DNA from: Lumbricus terrestris
Taxonomy: Eukaryota; Annelida; Clitellata; Crassiclitellata; Lumbricidae
Assembly (NCBI GenBank): GCA_949752735.1
Contig: OX457050.1
Location: 39,014,421 to 39,078,420 of the forward strand
Length of the DNA: 64,000 nt
Reading direction: 5' to 3'
Position numbers and translations under genes: made by a program. Shown here in pieces: positions 54,084-62,869 of the stretch; position 1 is the first letter of the stretch, and the number at the start of each line of letters is the position of its first letter. The notes under the pieces are model-generated. The model made no database searches, was not told where the DNA came from, and saw only the letters and a list, made by a program, of their open reading frames with translations.

Positions 54084-54992
54084 TTATAATGTCGACATTA
54101 TATTTTTGTAACCATCTTTACTCAGCGCTTCTTGCCGTAGTAACTCGTCGCATATCGCCACGATCTCGTTTCTTACTCCGGTGTTGCCCACCTTGAAGCT
54201 ATGAATTCTTAACTGCAGCTGTTCCGCTAATACATTAGGGTCTCCGGATATAACGATTACGCCGACGCCTTTACCTACCGTACCTAGGACCTTCTTTTGA
54301 ATCTTCCCCCATATCGGTTTGATAATTTGATTATATTTAGCGCTCGGAGATGATCGAGGTTTGTTCGGATTTTTTTCCTGTCTTATAGCATTCGTCACAT
54401 CTAGAATCTCAGCGTAATCAGCCATGTCGTTATCATCGTATATCGTGGCGTTCGGCTGTTTCAGCGTCAACAACTCCCAAAGCCCTGCTGTTCCTCTGTA
54501 AGTCTTATTTTCAACCGTCACATCGTCTCCTTGAATCGAAATGGGAGTGTCGCCGATGTAGAATTGCCCATTTTTGGATTTTATTCCGAACATCGTGTCG
54601 GCGATTTTTTTATCGGAGGCGTATTGATGAAGGTACATCGTCGCCACATCTCCCAAATACAAGGTTCTGATATCCTCGGTCGGATCGGAGCTATACGCTT
54701 CTATCGAAGGACGCTGAGGAAATTGAAGGCCCTGTAACGAAGGAAGTGCTTGTAACGCATTTGAAGTAGCTACCGAATTTTGATTGATAGCGGATAGTAA
54801 GACATTTTGCTCTTTGGAAATTGCGGATTGGGAATCGACGATAGGTTTGAAGAACTTGGTTAAATCTTGTTGTAGTCCTGAATCCCCCAATCTCTCCGAT
54901 AAAAAATTTTGTTGGATATTCCTCTTTGTTTTCAGATATTCTGCAACGAAAGCGTCTCTTTCCGCGGGGTCACTGAATTTTCGAAACGGCAT
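54084..54992 (-). CDS. DUF8207-like viral structural protein, 302 aa
   Basis: The N-terminus (MPFRKFSDPAERDAFVAEYL, then KTKRNIQQNFLSERLGD) is helical. The central domain has TLYLGDVATMYLHQY, FGIKSKNGQFYIGD and RGTAGLWELLTLKQP, a pattern found in uncharacterised proteins of many animal Maverick elements (DUF8207, from memory). A basic segment follows, then a hydrophobic GTVGKGVGVIVISGD stretch. No P-loop is present, so it is not the packaging ATPase. It ends one base before the start codon of the 141-aa gene at 54082. A truncated duplicate lies at 55151-55480. Confidence 0.7.
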   Translation of the reverse strand: MPFRKFSDPAERDAFVAEYLKTKRNIQQNFLSERLGDSGLQQDLTKFFKPIVDSQSAISKEQNVLLSAINQNSVATSNALQALPSLQGLQFPQRPSIEAYSSDPTEDIRTLYLGDVATMYLHQYASDKKIADTMFGIKSKNGQFYIGDTPISIQGDDVTVENKTYRGTAGLWELLTLKQPNATIYDDNDMADYAEILDVTNAIRQEKNPNKPRSSPSAKYNQIIKPIWGKIQKKVLGTVGKGVGVIVISGDPNVLAEQLQLRIHSFKVGNTGVRNEIVAICDELLRQEALSKDGYKNIMSTL

Positions 54993-55127
54993 TTTAAAAT
55001 TAGAAACATAATGTTTTCAGACGTGTTTTTCGACATGTTTCAAAACATAAGTTTGACGTATTTTCAGACATGATTTCACGTATGTTAGTCTTTTTTGATA
55101 GATTAGTTATTTTTCTCAAACATAGAT
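54990..55127 (-). promoter_or_regulatory. Upstream region of DUF8207-like gene, duplicated
   Basis: On the minus strand the gene is preceded by GAAAACATTATGTTT and ATTTTAAAATG, which includes its ATG. The ~110 bp upstream (55018-55127) reappear at 55511-55620 in front of the truncated duplicate, with shared CACGTCTGAAAACATTAT, AAACATACGTGAAATCATG-like and TATCAAAAAA segments. It is probably a duplicated promoter region. Confidence 0.55.
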
Positions 55128-55150
55128 TGAATGCGCTGCCCGACTTCTTC

Positions 55151-55480
55151 TCACTCGTCCATCACGACTTTCTTGTTATTGAATTCTTCAATCTCGCTCA
55201 GCATCGACTCACTCTCACATGAAATGATCTCATCTATGCGAGCTTCTGAAATATAACCGTTGTTCGCTTCGAATTTCATATCGGCTAGCGATTTCATCGT
55301 TTCAAGCATCTCAGCTTTCGTCATCAGCCTTTTACCGATATAGCTGTCGATTATATTTTGCAGCCCCGAATCACCAAATAAATCCGATAAAAAGTTTTGA
55401 TGAATACTCTTCTTTGTTTTCAGAAATTCCGCAATGATAAACTTTCTTTTCGCGGGGTCGGTTATTTTTTGAAACGACAT
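55151..55480 (-). CDS. Truncated duplicate of the DUF8207-like gene, 109 aa
   Basis: From the internal ATG at 55480 the protein begins MSFQKITDPAKRKFIIAEFL, then KTKKSIHQNFLSDLFGDSGL. It is homologous to the first ~40 residues of the 302-aa protein. The rest (TKAEMLETMKSLADMKFE, then DEIISCESESMLSEIEEF) is acidic and unrelated to it. The open frame extends upstream to 55552, but the start at 55480 is preferred because it matches the paralog's start and carries TTAAAATG. It could be a functional short paralog or a by-product of tandem duplication. Confidence 0.6.
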   Translation of the reverse strand: MSFQKITDPAKRKFIIAEFLKTKKSIHQNFLSDLFGDSGLQNIIDSYIGKRLMTKAEMLETMKSLADMKFEANNGYISEARIDEIISCESESMLSEIEEFNNKKVVMDE

Positions 55481-55510
55481 TTTAAGTAAGAAAAAAAATA
55501 TAATGTTTTC

Positions 55511-55620
55511 AGACGTGTGAAAAAAACATAAGTTGGACGTATTTTCTGACATGGTGACATAGGTCTACATGATTTCACGTATGTTAGTTTTTTTTGATAG
55601 ATTCGTTATTTTATCAAAAT
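55511..55620 (-). repeat. Direct repeat of 55018-55127, right edge of viral element
   Basis: It matches 55018-55127 with a short insertion around 55557-55570. It ends next to the coding frame of the fourth zinc-finger gene, so this marks the last recognisable viral sequence. Confidence 0.7.
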
Positions 55621-56822
55621 AAGCCCCCCCTCGCATCTGTTTTTGCATTTATTTGCATGCGTTCATATGGTTTATCAATATCATTAGCACTGCACCGAGA
55701 TAGATCACTGCCTAACTTATATGACTCCTGACTTAACTGACACCTTTGCGGTTTTTCTCCACGATGGATTCTCATGTGTACTTTCAGATGACTACCTGTA
55801 GTAAATGACTTCTGACATAACTCGCATTTGTTTGGTTTCTCCCCAGTATGGGTTCTCATGTGTGTCTTCAGAACACTGTTTTGAGTATATGATTTCTGAC
55901 ACAACTGACATGTGTATGGCTTCTCGCCATTATGGGTCCTCGTGTGTTTTTTCAGATTACCACCTTCAGTAAAGGATTTCTGACATAACTTACATTTGTA
56001 TGGTTTCTTGCCAGTATGGGTTGTCATGTGTCTTTTCAGATTACCACATTGAGTAAATGATTTCTTACATATCTGACATTTGTATGGTTTCTCGCCATTG
56101 TGGGTTCTAACGTGTGCTTTCAGAATGCTAGCTTTAGTAAATGATTTCTTACATATCTGACACTTGTATGGTTTCTCGCCAGTATGGGTTCTCATGTGTA
56201 TTTTAAGATAACCACCTTGAGTAAATGATTTCTGACATAACTCACATTTGTATGGTTTCTTGCCAGTATGGGTTACCATGTGTCTTTTCAGATGACCAGC
56301 TGAAGCAAATGATTTCTGACAAAATTGACATATGTATGTTTTTTCTCCAGTATGCATTCTCATGTGTTCAGTCAGATGACCACCTTGAGTAAATGATTTC
56401 TGACATAACTCGCATTTGTATGGTTTTTCGCCAGTATGAATTCTCATGTGCACTTTCAGATCACCAACTCGAGTAAATGATATCTGACATAACTTGCATT
56501 TGTATGGTTTTTCGCCATTGTGGGATCTCGCATGTGCTTTCAGATTGCTAGCGTCAGTAAATGATTTTTGGCATATCTGACACTTGTATGGTTTCTCGCC
56601 ATTGTGGGTCCTCGCATGTGCTTTCAGATTACCACCTTGAGTAAATGATTTCTGACATATCTGACACTTGTATGGTTTCTCCCCAGAAGTGATTTGCATG
56701 TGACTTTTCATATGCCCACCTGCAGTAAATGACTTCTGACATAACTTACATTTGCATGATTTCTCTCTAGTATGGGCTTCCATATTTACAGTCAACCAAC
56801 GCAATTCAGAGTTTTTTTTCAC
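55614..56822 (-). CDS. C2H2 zinc-finger gene, 12 fingers, 3' end lost
   Basis: Twelve regular fingers run from CKLCQKSF to CELCQKSF with TGEKPYKC or NGEKPYKC linkers, without a frame break. The open frame begins at a GTG at 56822; the first ATG in frame is at 56783, and the upstream residues form a decayed first finger as in the gene at 21017. After the last finger the frame runs about 40 residues (with DKPYERMQ, similar to DKPLERLS in the paralog) and ends in DARGGLF. The C-terminal FxCGxC...FLEHC finger of its three paralogs is missing. The stop falls exactly at the edge of the viral element, so truncation by that insertion is the likely cause. Confidence 0.82.
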   Translation of the reverse strand: MKKNSELRWLTVNMEAHTREKSCKCKLCQKSFTAGGHMKSHMQITSGEKPYKCQICQKSFTQGGNLKAHARTHNGEKPYKCQICQKSFTDASNLKAHARSHNGEKPYKCKLCQISFTRVGDLKVHMRIHTGEKPYKCELCQKSFTQGGHLTEHMRMHTGEKTYICQFCQKSFASAGHLKRHMVTHTGKKPYKCELCQKSFTQGGYLKIHMRTHTGEKPYKCQICKKSFTKASILKAHVRTHNGEKPYKCQICKKSFTQCGNLKRHMTTHTGKKPYKCKLCQKSFTEGGNLKKHTRTHNGEKPYTCQLCQKSYTQNSVLKTHMRTHTGEKPNKCELCQKSFTTGSHLKVHMRIHRGEKPQRCQLSQESYKLGSDLSRCSANDIDKPYERMQINAKTDARGGLF

Positions 56823-56829
56823 ACATAAC

Positions 56830-57440
56830 TGACATTTGGAAAGGCTGCTCTCTATTAAGTTTTCTCAAAGCCGCTGCCAGATTTTCACAACGAGTGCATG
56901 AATTCTCAAGCACGGTAACTAATGCAAATACGGTTTCTCACGAAAATGGATTTGTTTGTCTTTCAGTAAAATTACCAGAATATGCAACTGGTTCTTAGCA
57001 CAGTTTGCATTTTTGTGGCATTCCTTCAACATAAATAGTATCCATTTGAATGCAAATTATGCAAATTATGCATTTTAAGATTCTTTCTGGTTTCGTGCAT
57101 TGCAATGCAACCTTTCGTAAGTTTCATTTCTCATTCGTTCCCTGTAACAAAGTAAACAATTGCCCTCAGGAATTCTTTGGGATGATATATTGAAGTCACA
57201 AATTATTGTAGAAGTTCTCATTCGGTTGCAATGTTTACTGATGAAGAAAGAATTAATGGTTTAACATCTGCTGGTAAATATGTCCACTCCAACGTTGTCT
57301 TTGATGCAGATCAATGATTGTAGTTCTACTCAAATGACCACACTGAGAAGTTATAACATACAGCTGTTCATCTTCATGCACAGTTTGCCAAAAGTACTTG
57401 CGGCACCTATTAAGAAGAAGAAGAACATGAACAATTGGAC
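56830..57440 (-). other. Paralogous 5' flank of the fourth zinc-finger gene
   Basis: It shares ordered blocks with 22250-22810 (GCATTTTTGTGGC, TAGTATCCAT, GATGCAGATCAATGATTG, GCACCTATTAAGA). A degenerate first finger is readable just inside the coding region. It probably includes the promoter and untranslated leader. Confidence 0.68.
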
Positions 57441-57479
57441 ATCTTAAACTGTGTTTCAAGATAAAACAATTTTTTTTAA

Positions 57480-58343
57480 TCACCATTCAAAATGGAATGT
57501 TCAATTCTGTTTTGGGAAGACAGGCAACTGTTTATGTGGGCCATGCTGACACGAATGTACCAGGACCCGCTGCATCAGCGATTTCTAGACGTGGTGGCGT
57601 GGCTGACAGACCAGGATCGCGGCACGTACAACAGACAGAGGCAAGGAGTCAAAGGAAGAGAGACCGTGCAAATGCTGAATTTCTGCTTAGCTCAGCATGG
57701 AAAGTGTTTAAAAGGGACGAGAGCAAGCAATCAGGGCTTGTTCGTTCGCTCTCGCTCGCTCTGTTGACGTTGGATTCTTCGTGGAAGTTGCGCTCTAAAT
57801 TATGTGATTAAAGTTGGATTGTTCGTCGAAAAGTATGCGAAACGAAGCCCGTCTTCTTGGATGCCGACATCAGAACGACGTTAAAAGGATTAGTGCGATT
57901 ATTGAAGTGAAACGGACCGAAGAGAGACTCAGCCGAACGAAGTGGTTGAGTAACGACGACGAAGAGAGGAAACGAAAGGACGAATTGGCGATTACGACGA
58001 CAAGGATCTAAATTACGTTGCAGCAGGAAGCAAGGAGAAGGACTCAGGATTATTCAGTGATTCAAGCGGAGAAAGAGGACATTAACGTCGAGATCGTGGA
58101 AGACAGTAAACTACGAGCTCAGCGGTATGTTATGAACTAGACCTTCAGCCGTGAATGTTTGATTAGTAAGGGAAAAACCCAGACCAGAAATTACCTTGAT
58201 CAGCCGTTGCCTATAGTTATAGAGACGAATATATGTGGAGTGAATGTATTTTTAGCCGTTGAGTATTATATTGCGCTATTTAGTATTGTGACTTTTCATT
58301 GTATTTTGTATTAAACAATATAGCATTTGCTATTTGAAGTGTC
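57480..58343. other. Leader region of the coiled-coil ORF, unclassified
   Basis: Several short open frames (57492-57767, 57497-57811, 57814-58011) overlap without recognisable domains. The region has the purine-rich, CG-containing composition often seen in retroelement leaders. No second copy suggesting a long terminal repeat pair was found. Confidence 0.4.
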
Positions 58344-59369
58344 ATGTCTAAAGTTTCTGTGACTGACGACGGAGACGAGACCGAGAGAGATATGGAAAGA
58401 AGAGAGGAAGGAGGACAACGACCGATTGGAACGGACGCAGGATTGATGGCGATGCTATCCAATATTAGTCAAACGCTGTCGAGCGTAGACAGTAGAGTGA
58501 AAGGCATTGATACTAAAGTGAGACAATTGGACGAACGACAGAAACAGATCGAAGGAAGTGTGAGACAGGTGGACGAACGACAGAGACAGATCGAAGGAAG
58601 TGTGAGACAGATCGATGATAGTGTGAGACAGATCGATGATAGTGTGAGACAGATCGATGATAGTGTGAGACAGGTAGACGGACGCCAAAGACAGATAGAA
58701 GGAAGGATAATGGATATCTCAAATGAGATGGAAGTCGTGTTCGCCGAGCAAGACGATGTTCGGGACAGGTGGGCGAGATTGAGCGCCGAACTAGATGACC
58801 GTCGGGCTGAGATGCGATGGGCGGTAGAGGAAGTGAGAGAAAGCCGGCAAGACCGAGGTGAGCAGACGGACCCAGGTGGTGACTCTGAAACCATTGTAGG
58901 GCAATGCCCTTCCGCGCCATACTCGGCTGGACCTTGTCAAGATGAGGAAGAGGGAGCCAGCGCAGGTCCTATGCCAGACAGTAGGCGGAGTGCTAGGTTG
59001 ATGGGAAAACCTAGGCCCGACTACTTTCATTTGGATAGACTGGGGTTCCCCTCCCAGGCCGGTTATTCCACCCGAGATAGGGAAGGGAATAGGGAGATTG
59101 AAGAAGGCGAGGCCCGTATCGTAAGACCCGGGGGGGTACTCAAACAACCGGAAGTAGCACGCCCGTTGGCCTCCCCGAAGACTACACCGGAGTTCAACTT
59201 GGGCCAAGCGTTCCTGTCGCTGAGCGGAAGGTCGGGAGACCGGGAAATGCTAGATCCGGGGGCAAGGGGGCTCCCTCCCGGTAGTGCCAGGCCAGAAGCG
59301 CAAGCAACCAGGAGCGTCGAACTCCACAGACGTACAGCGTTCAACTCTGTTGGCAATAACTCTGTTTAG
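58344..59369 (+). CDS. Coiled-coil protein with 7-residue repeats, 341 aa
   Basis: The function is not recognised. Residues ~35-175 form a long coiled coil. A block of heptads VRQIDDS is repeated exactly three times (~93-113), flanked by VRQVDERQRQIEGS units. The DNA underneath is a 21-bp tandem repeat (AGTGTGAGACAGATCGATGA plus T) at about 58608-58670. The C-terminal half is charged, proline- and glycine-rich and probably disordered (RRSARLMGKPRPDYFHLDRL). It could be a gag-like protein of a retroelement lacking pol, because no other domain or host homology is apparent. The ATG at 58344 is the first in frame, and composition is richer in G+C than the neighbours. Confidence 0.5.
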   Translation: MSKVSVTDDGDETERDMERREEGGQRPIGTDAGLMAMLSNISQTLSSVDSRVKGIDTKVRQLDERQKQIEGSVRQVDERQRQIEGSVRQIDDSVRQIDDSVRQIDDSVRQVDGRQRQIEGRIMDISNEMEVVFAEQDDVRDRWARLSAELDDRRAEMRWAVEEVRESRQDRGEQTDPGGDSETIVGQCPSAPYSAGPCQDEEEGASAGPMPDSRRSARLMGKPRPDYFHLDRLGFPSQAGYSTRDREGNREIEEGEARIVRPGGVLKQPEVARPLASPKTTPEFNLGQAFLSLSGRSGDREMLDPGARGLPPGSARPEAQATRSVELHRRTAFNSVGNNSV

Positions 59370-59577
59370 CCACAGAGCTCAGCAAGGCTCAGTTAGGTGA
59401 AGAATTGGATCACCACAGAGTTTGGAAGGCGTGTCGACAGAGTTCAACCATCAAATCTAGAACCATAGGCCTAGGCCTACAGTTAATATCCTACACTCAC
59501 TCCTGCCTGCCATAGTGCCATAATATTGTTATAATTATGGTGGTAAAGTCGTATTTTACCGTATTAGACTTATGTGG

Positions 59578-59580
59578 TGA

Positions 59581-59639
<59 letters not shown>

Positions 59640-59645
59640 TAATGA
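59578..59645. repeat. (AAT)n microsatellite
   Basis: About 20 AAT units, followed by AAATA repeats near 59650. A second AAT tract at 59796-59820 belongs to the LINE tail. Confidence 0.95.
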
Positions 59646-59775
59646 CTCTTAATAAATAAATAAATAATGGCTCTTTTCCTGCACTGGATTTCAACGACGA
59701 CTAGGTGCCGTTCCAGATGTTTTTATCTTAGCATTAGGGTGTAAGTCCCTGAGGGATCATAAGTACCTCGGGGCA

Positions 59776-60165
59776 ATAAAAAAAAAAAAAAAAATAATAA
59801 TAATAATAATAATAATAATAACGACAATTTATATGGCGCCGTAACGCGGCCATACCGCTACAAGGGCGCCTCACAAACGGCCAACTGCGGGATACGCTTT
59901 AGCAAACAGATAAGTTTTAAGCTTTGTTTTGAAAGAGTCCACTGAGGCGGCCAATCTAATGTCCGGTGGAAGACTGTTCCAGCATCTGGGACCAGCAACC
60001 GAGAATGCGCGGTCGCCGAAACGTGTCCTCATCCTCCGTACACGGAGGTCGGTCTTCCCATAGTTCCCAAGCGACCTGAGTCGCAGCCCGGAAGCGGAGG
60101 AATGGGTCTCAGAACAGTAGTCGCGGATGTATTCAGGCGCAGTCCCATGAAGCCCGAGAGCGTAT
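59776..60165 (-). pseudogene. 5'-truncated L2/CR1-like LINE
   Basis: Read on the minus strand from ~60165, it gives APEYIRDYCSETHSSASGLR, RSLGNYGKTDLRVRRMRTRF, then GDRAFSVAGPRCWNSLPPDI and SVDSFKTKLKTYLF. This is the conserved C-terminal tail of L2/CR1-clade reverse transcriptases. It is followed by the 3' sequence GGCGCCATATAAATTGTCGT and an ATT/poly-T-type tail. It is truncated at its 5' end beside the zinc-finger pseudogene. A partial copy of the same 3' end is at 26240-26330. Confidence 0.85.
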
Positions 60166-60181
60166 TAATATACTTCTGATC

Positions 60182-60530
60182 TAAGAACTCACATCAGAAG
60201 CCATACTGGAGAAAAGCCTTCGAAGACTTTGTCAATAATGTAGTAGATGGTTTGTCGAATCTCCGTGTCTTCGAATTCATGCCAGGATTCATACTGGAGA
60301 GAAACCAATGCCAGCTATGTGAGGCAAAGTATCGAAGTAACAGTCAACTAAAGAGGCATGAGAGAACACATAGGCCTACTGGAGATAAACCGCACTTGTG
60401 CCAAGTCTGTCGGAAAACATTCTCACGCAGTTCATGCCTAAAATTCCACGAAAGAATTCATACTGGCGAGAAACCGTTTCTGTGTGAAGTCTGTAACAAA
60501 ACATTTATCGATCTTCATTTCTGCAGAAAC
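60182..60530 (+). pseudogene. C2H2 zinc-finger pseudogene fragment
   Basis: Finger pieces in different frames read [14 protein letters not shown] (60182-60222), then ARIHTGEKP near 60280. The longest frame has [40 protein letters not shown] and a truncated CEVCNKTF. At least two frameshifts and a lost histidine pair make it non-functional. The finger consensus differs from the CQLCQKSF type of the main cluster (GDKPHLC linker), so it may come from another zinc-finger gene. Confidence 0.8.
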
Positions 60531-60639
60531 ACTCTTTTCAGATTCATGCTAGATAGCAACGTTGCAACAATTATTTCATTGCGAGTCATCATAGATCCCT
60601 GTAGTCCGAACATACAAATATGTGCAGTAGTGTGAATGT

Positions 60640-61005
60640 CGTGGAGTGGATGGGGTTGTCGATGGCGGATTGCATAAGGAGAGCGAGGGACAGAGAGGGA
60701 TGGAGAAAACTGACGTTCTTGGCTCTGGCCTCCGATCCGCAGCAATGAAGATGGTCAATTAAGATGATGAGTGTGGATCTACAGTTTTTTAACACTAACC
60801 TTAACACTAGCCTATACAGGTATATAGGGTGTCACTGAATTCAGTGACCAGTGGGGTCCTTGCAGGGGGCATACTGCGCACAATTAAGAAGGGGAAATTT
60901 TCCCTCCCCACATCTAGAAGCAGATTTACGGCCCTGCCACTAAGCTTGACAAACTCTCCGACATTTTTAAACGGCGTCAGGACTATGTTTTTATATGGAT
61001 ACTGT
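60640..61005. other. Intergenic stretch, nothing recognised
   Basis: No gene was recognised. GCAGATTTACGGCCCTGCCA near 60931 resembles a hAT-type end (TGGCAGGGC...) without a detected partner. Confidence 0.4.
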
Positions 61006-61009
61006 TGTT

Positions 61010-61440
61010 TGTAAAATTGTTTGGAAAATCAAATGCTAACAGTTATGACCGAATTATGACACTTTTGGTTAGGGTTTACTGTTCATAGGGACACATTGTA
61101 AAATCCCTATTATTCACTAGGTGGCAGAGACATACTTTCTAGTAACCAGCTTCTATTGCAAAGGAACACACATTGTATGGTTCGCCATTTTGTACGCGTG
61201 GATGTTAAAGTCAGATTTAAATATTATTTATGATACAACTGTCGGCTCTTATCATTCGTTTTACACAGTGTGTCTTAAAGTTACAACGCAAATCTCGGTC
61301 AGTGTTGGTATTACTAATTTAATAGTTTGAGCGTAAAGTTGAGTCTGCGCTAGGCTTCAATTAACACCTACAGTTGAAAGTCATTAAGACAAGGATTCCT
61401 TCATTGGTCGTCGTTTGGTAGAGTTTCATGCTACGAACTG
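61010..61440 (+). repeat. Dispersed repeat family A, long copy
   Basis: It aligns with 16555-17000 throughout: AATGCTAACAGTTATGACCG, CACTAGGTGGCAGAGACATA, CGCCATTTTGTACGCGTGGA, AAGTTGAGTCTG. No coding potential is shared. Confidence 0.72.
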
Positions 61441-61779
61441 ATATCAGCTATTTCTTCGTCTTTGGTGTTCTGCATTTAGGCAGATCGTCCAAGATTCCAA
61501 CGACACCATTCTCGTCTGTTCTGTGCATTTTCCTTAATTTCTTCGTATCCTCTTCCTATTTCACCGTTGATCAACCTGGCCATCACTATCTTTTTTGGCC
61601 GCCCCGTGGTTTATTTCCCTACATTCTTCCCTCAAGTACTAACTTCAAGAGCGAATCTCCCTCACCATGTGACCCAGCCGTATTGTTTAAAGTAATTTTG
61701 GGTAATCCTGGGAACGGCGGTCGTAAATTATAAAATTCCATAAATCGATAGTGCGGAGTATTGGATGGGCAGAAAATGT

Positions 61780-62050
61780 GGGTTTTTCATCCAGCCTCCA
61801 TTTCTTAAGCGTTTCTTCATCAATTTCAGATCTAGAAATACCTTCATCCTGCTTCTATTTCTCATGCGTTATTTTCGTCAATCCAGCTTCAATTTCACCT
61901 GCAGAAGAACCTTCATCCAGATTCCAATTATCTTGCGTTTTTCATCAATCCAGCCTCCATCACCTGTAAAAGGTTTTCATACAGCTCCTATTTCACTTGC
62001 GTTTTTTCATCATTCCAGCCTTCATTTCACCTGTAAAAGGTCCAGTTTAG
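61780..62050 (+). repeat. CATCCAGCTTC modules, about seven
   Basis: Diverged tandem modules of TTCATCCAGCCTCCATTTC or TCATCAATCCAGCTTCAATTT type are separated by CTTGCGTTTTT or GTAAAAGGT spacers. No inverted ends were identified. Confidence 0.75.
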
Positions 62051-62143
62051 CATTGAGTGATATTCTACAGGCGTACCAACTGGATTTTAATCAGTTAATT
62101 TATGACTTTGCCAATAGAAAAATGCGCAAAGTCTTTACTGGAC

Positions 62144-62376
62144 CCATTGACGTAGGAGGCGAGGGTCCAGAGGGGGGGGCAAATGCCCTCCCCCAATTTC
62201 GGGCAAATGTGTTTTTCGGGCAAAAGAGACACGTACGGGGGAAAAAAATTGGAAATGTTTGTCAGGCAACAGGTACAGGCGGATATTTTTCCGTGCACAC
62301 AGAGGTAAAAAGCAAATTTTTTTGAAGATTTACAGGAAATGACTAAAACAAGGTCGTCCCCTACGCCTATGACTGG
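62144..62376. mobile_element. Possible small non-autonomous hAT
   Basis: The left end CATTGACGTAGGAGGCG and the right end, read inward, CAGTCATAGGCGTAGGGG are similar to each other and to hAT-type ends. A G-rich run and an AAATGACTAAAACA subterminal motif recall the element at 36584. No matching 8-bp duplication was found. Confidence 0.4.
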
Positions 62377-62379
62377 GCC

Positions 62380-62865
62380 TACACAAATTGAGATCTATGG
62401 GCCTAACCAAGATATTTAGCTGACTATAGACTAGCTATTTGTTTTTCCCGGAGGTCTCTCTTATCATTATTTTTGCTTTCTGTGTTTTTTCTGCAAATAT
62501 CCTACATGCAGTGATTTAGGCTACAGCGTACTAAAAACTGGATAAAATGCTCGACGCTTATTCTTGAACTTTGTTTTTGAGAAATGATTTGATACCAAAT
62601 AATACAATAGCAGTCACTATATAAGAGCCAAATGATCATCTCAATTTGTCTTCATTTATAATTAGGTATTTAATTTTTTATCAACAATATAAGTCAACAA
62701 TTTAAACATTTCTTTCAGCACCTTTACTTGTGATCGATATGCTATGACTGTACACATGTACAGGGCTTGTCTCTGTCGGAGACTGTGCATCAAAAAGCAA
62801 AATACCTATTGCAAAAGGGCTCCCACCTTAATGGGCGCCCATGGGCCCCACCACCCTAAATCCGG
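62380..62865. other. Intergenic stretch, nothing recognised
   Basis: No coding pattern. GGGCGCCCATGGGCCCCACC near 62835 is another G/C-rich patch like the hAT subterminal runs. Confidence 0.35.
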
Positions 62866-62869
62866 CTCT

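Larger units (their letters stand above)
44100..55620. mobile_element. Endogenous Polinton/Maverick (adintovirus-like) element
   Basis: Eleven compactly spaced genes include a type B DNA polymerase, an adenain-like protease and a Maverick-type major capsid protein, the diagnostic trio for Polintons. The plus-strand block (44161-51893) and minus-strand block (55480-51921) converge with only 27 bp between them. No retroviral-type integrase, FtsK/HerA-like ATPase or penton protein was recognised, and no terminal inverted repeats were found, so the copy may be truncated or belong to a divergent lineage. It is inactivated by a MITE in the polymerase and a frameshift in the capsid gene. The outer limits are estimated from the first gene and from the truncated zinc-finger gene on the right. 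Confidence 0.9.

Noticed and set aside
54084..54992. Packaging ATPase candidate for the viral element
   Set aside because: No Walker A (GxxxxGKS/T) or Walker B motif is present in the 302-residue protein.
58455..59356. Minus-strand frames opposite the coiled-coil gene
   Set aside because: Their repeats (LSHTIID) mirror the 21-bp repeat of the plus-strand frame, and there is no independent support.
59497..59694. 65-residue leucine-run protein
   Set aside because: It is a translation of the AAT microsatellite on the reverse strand.
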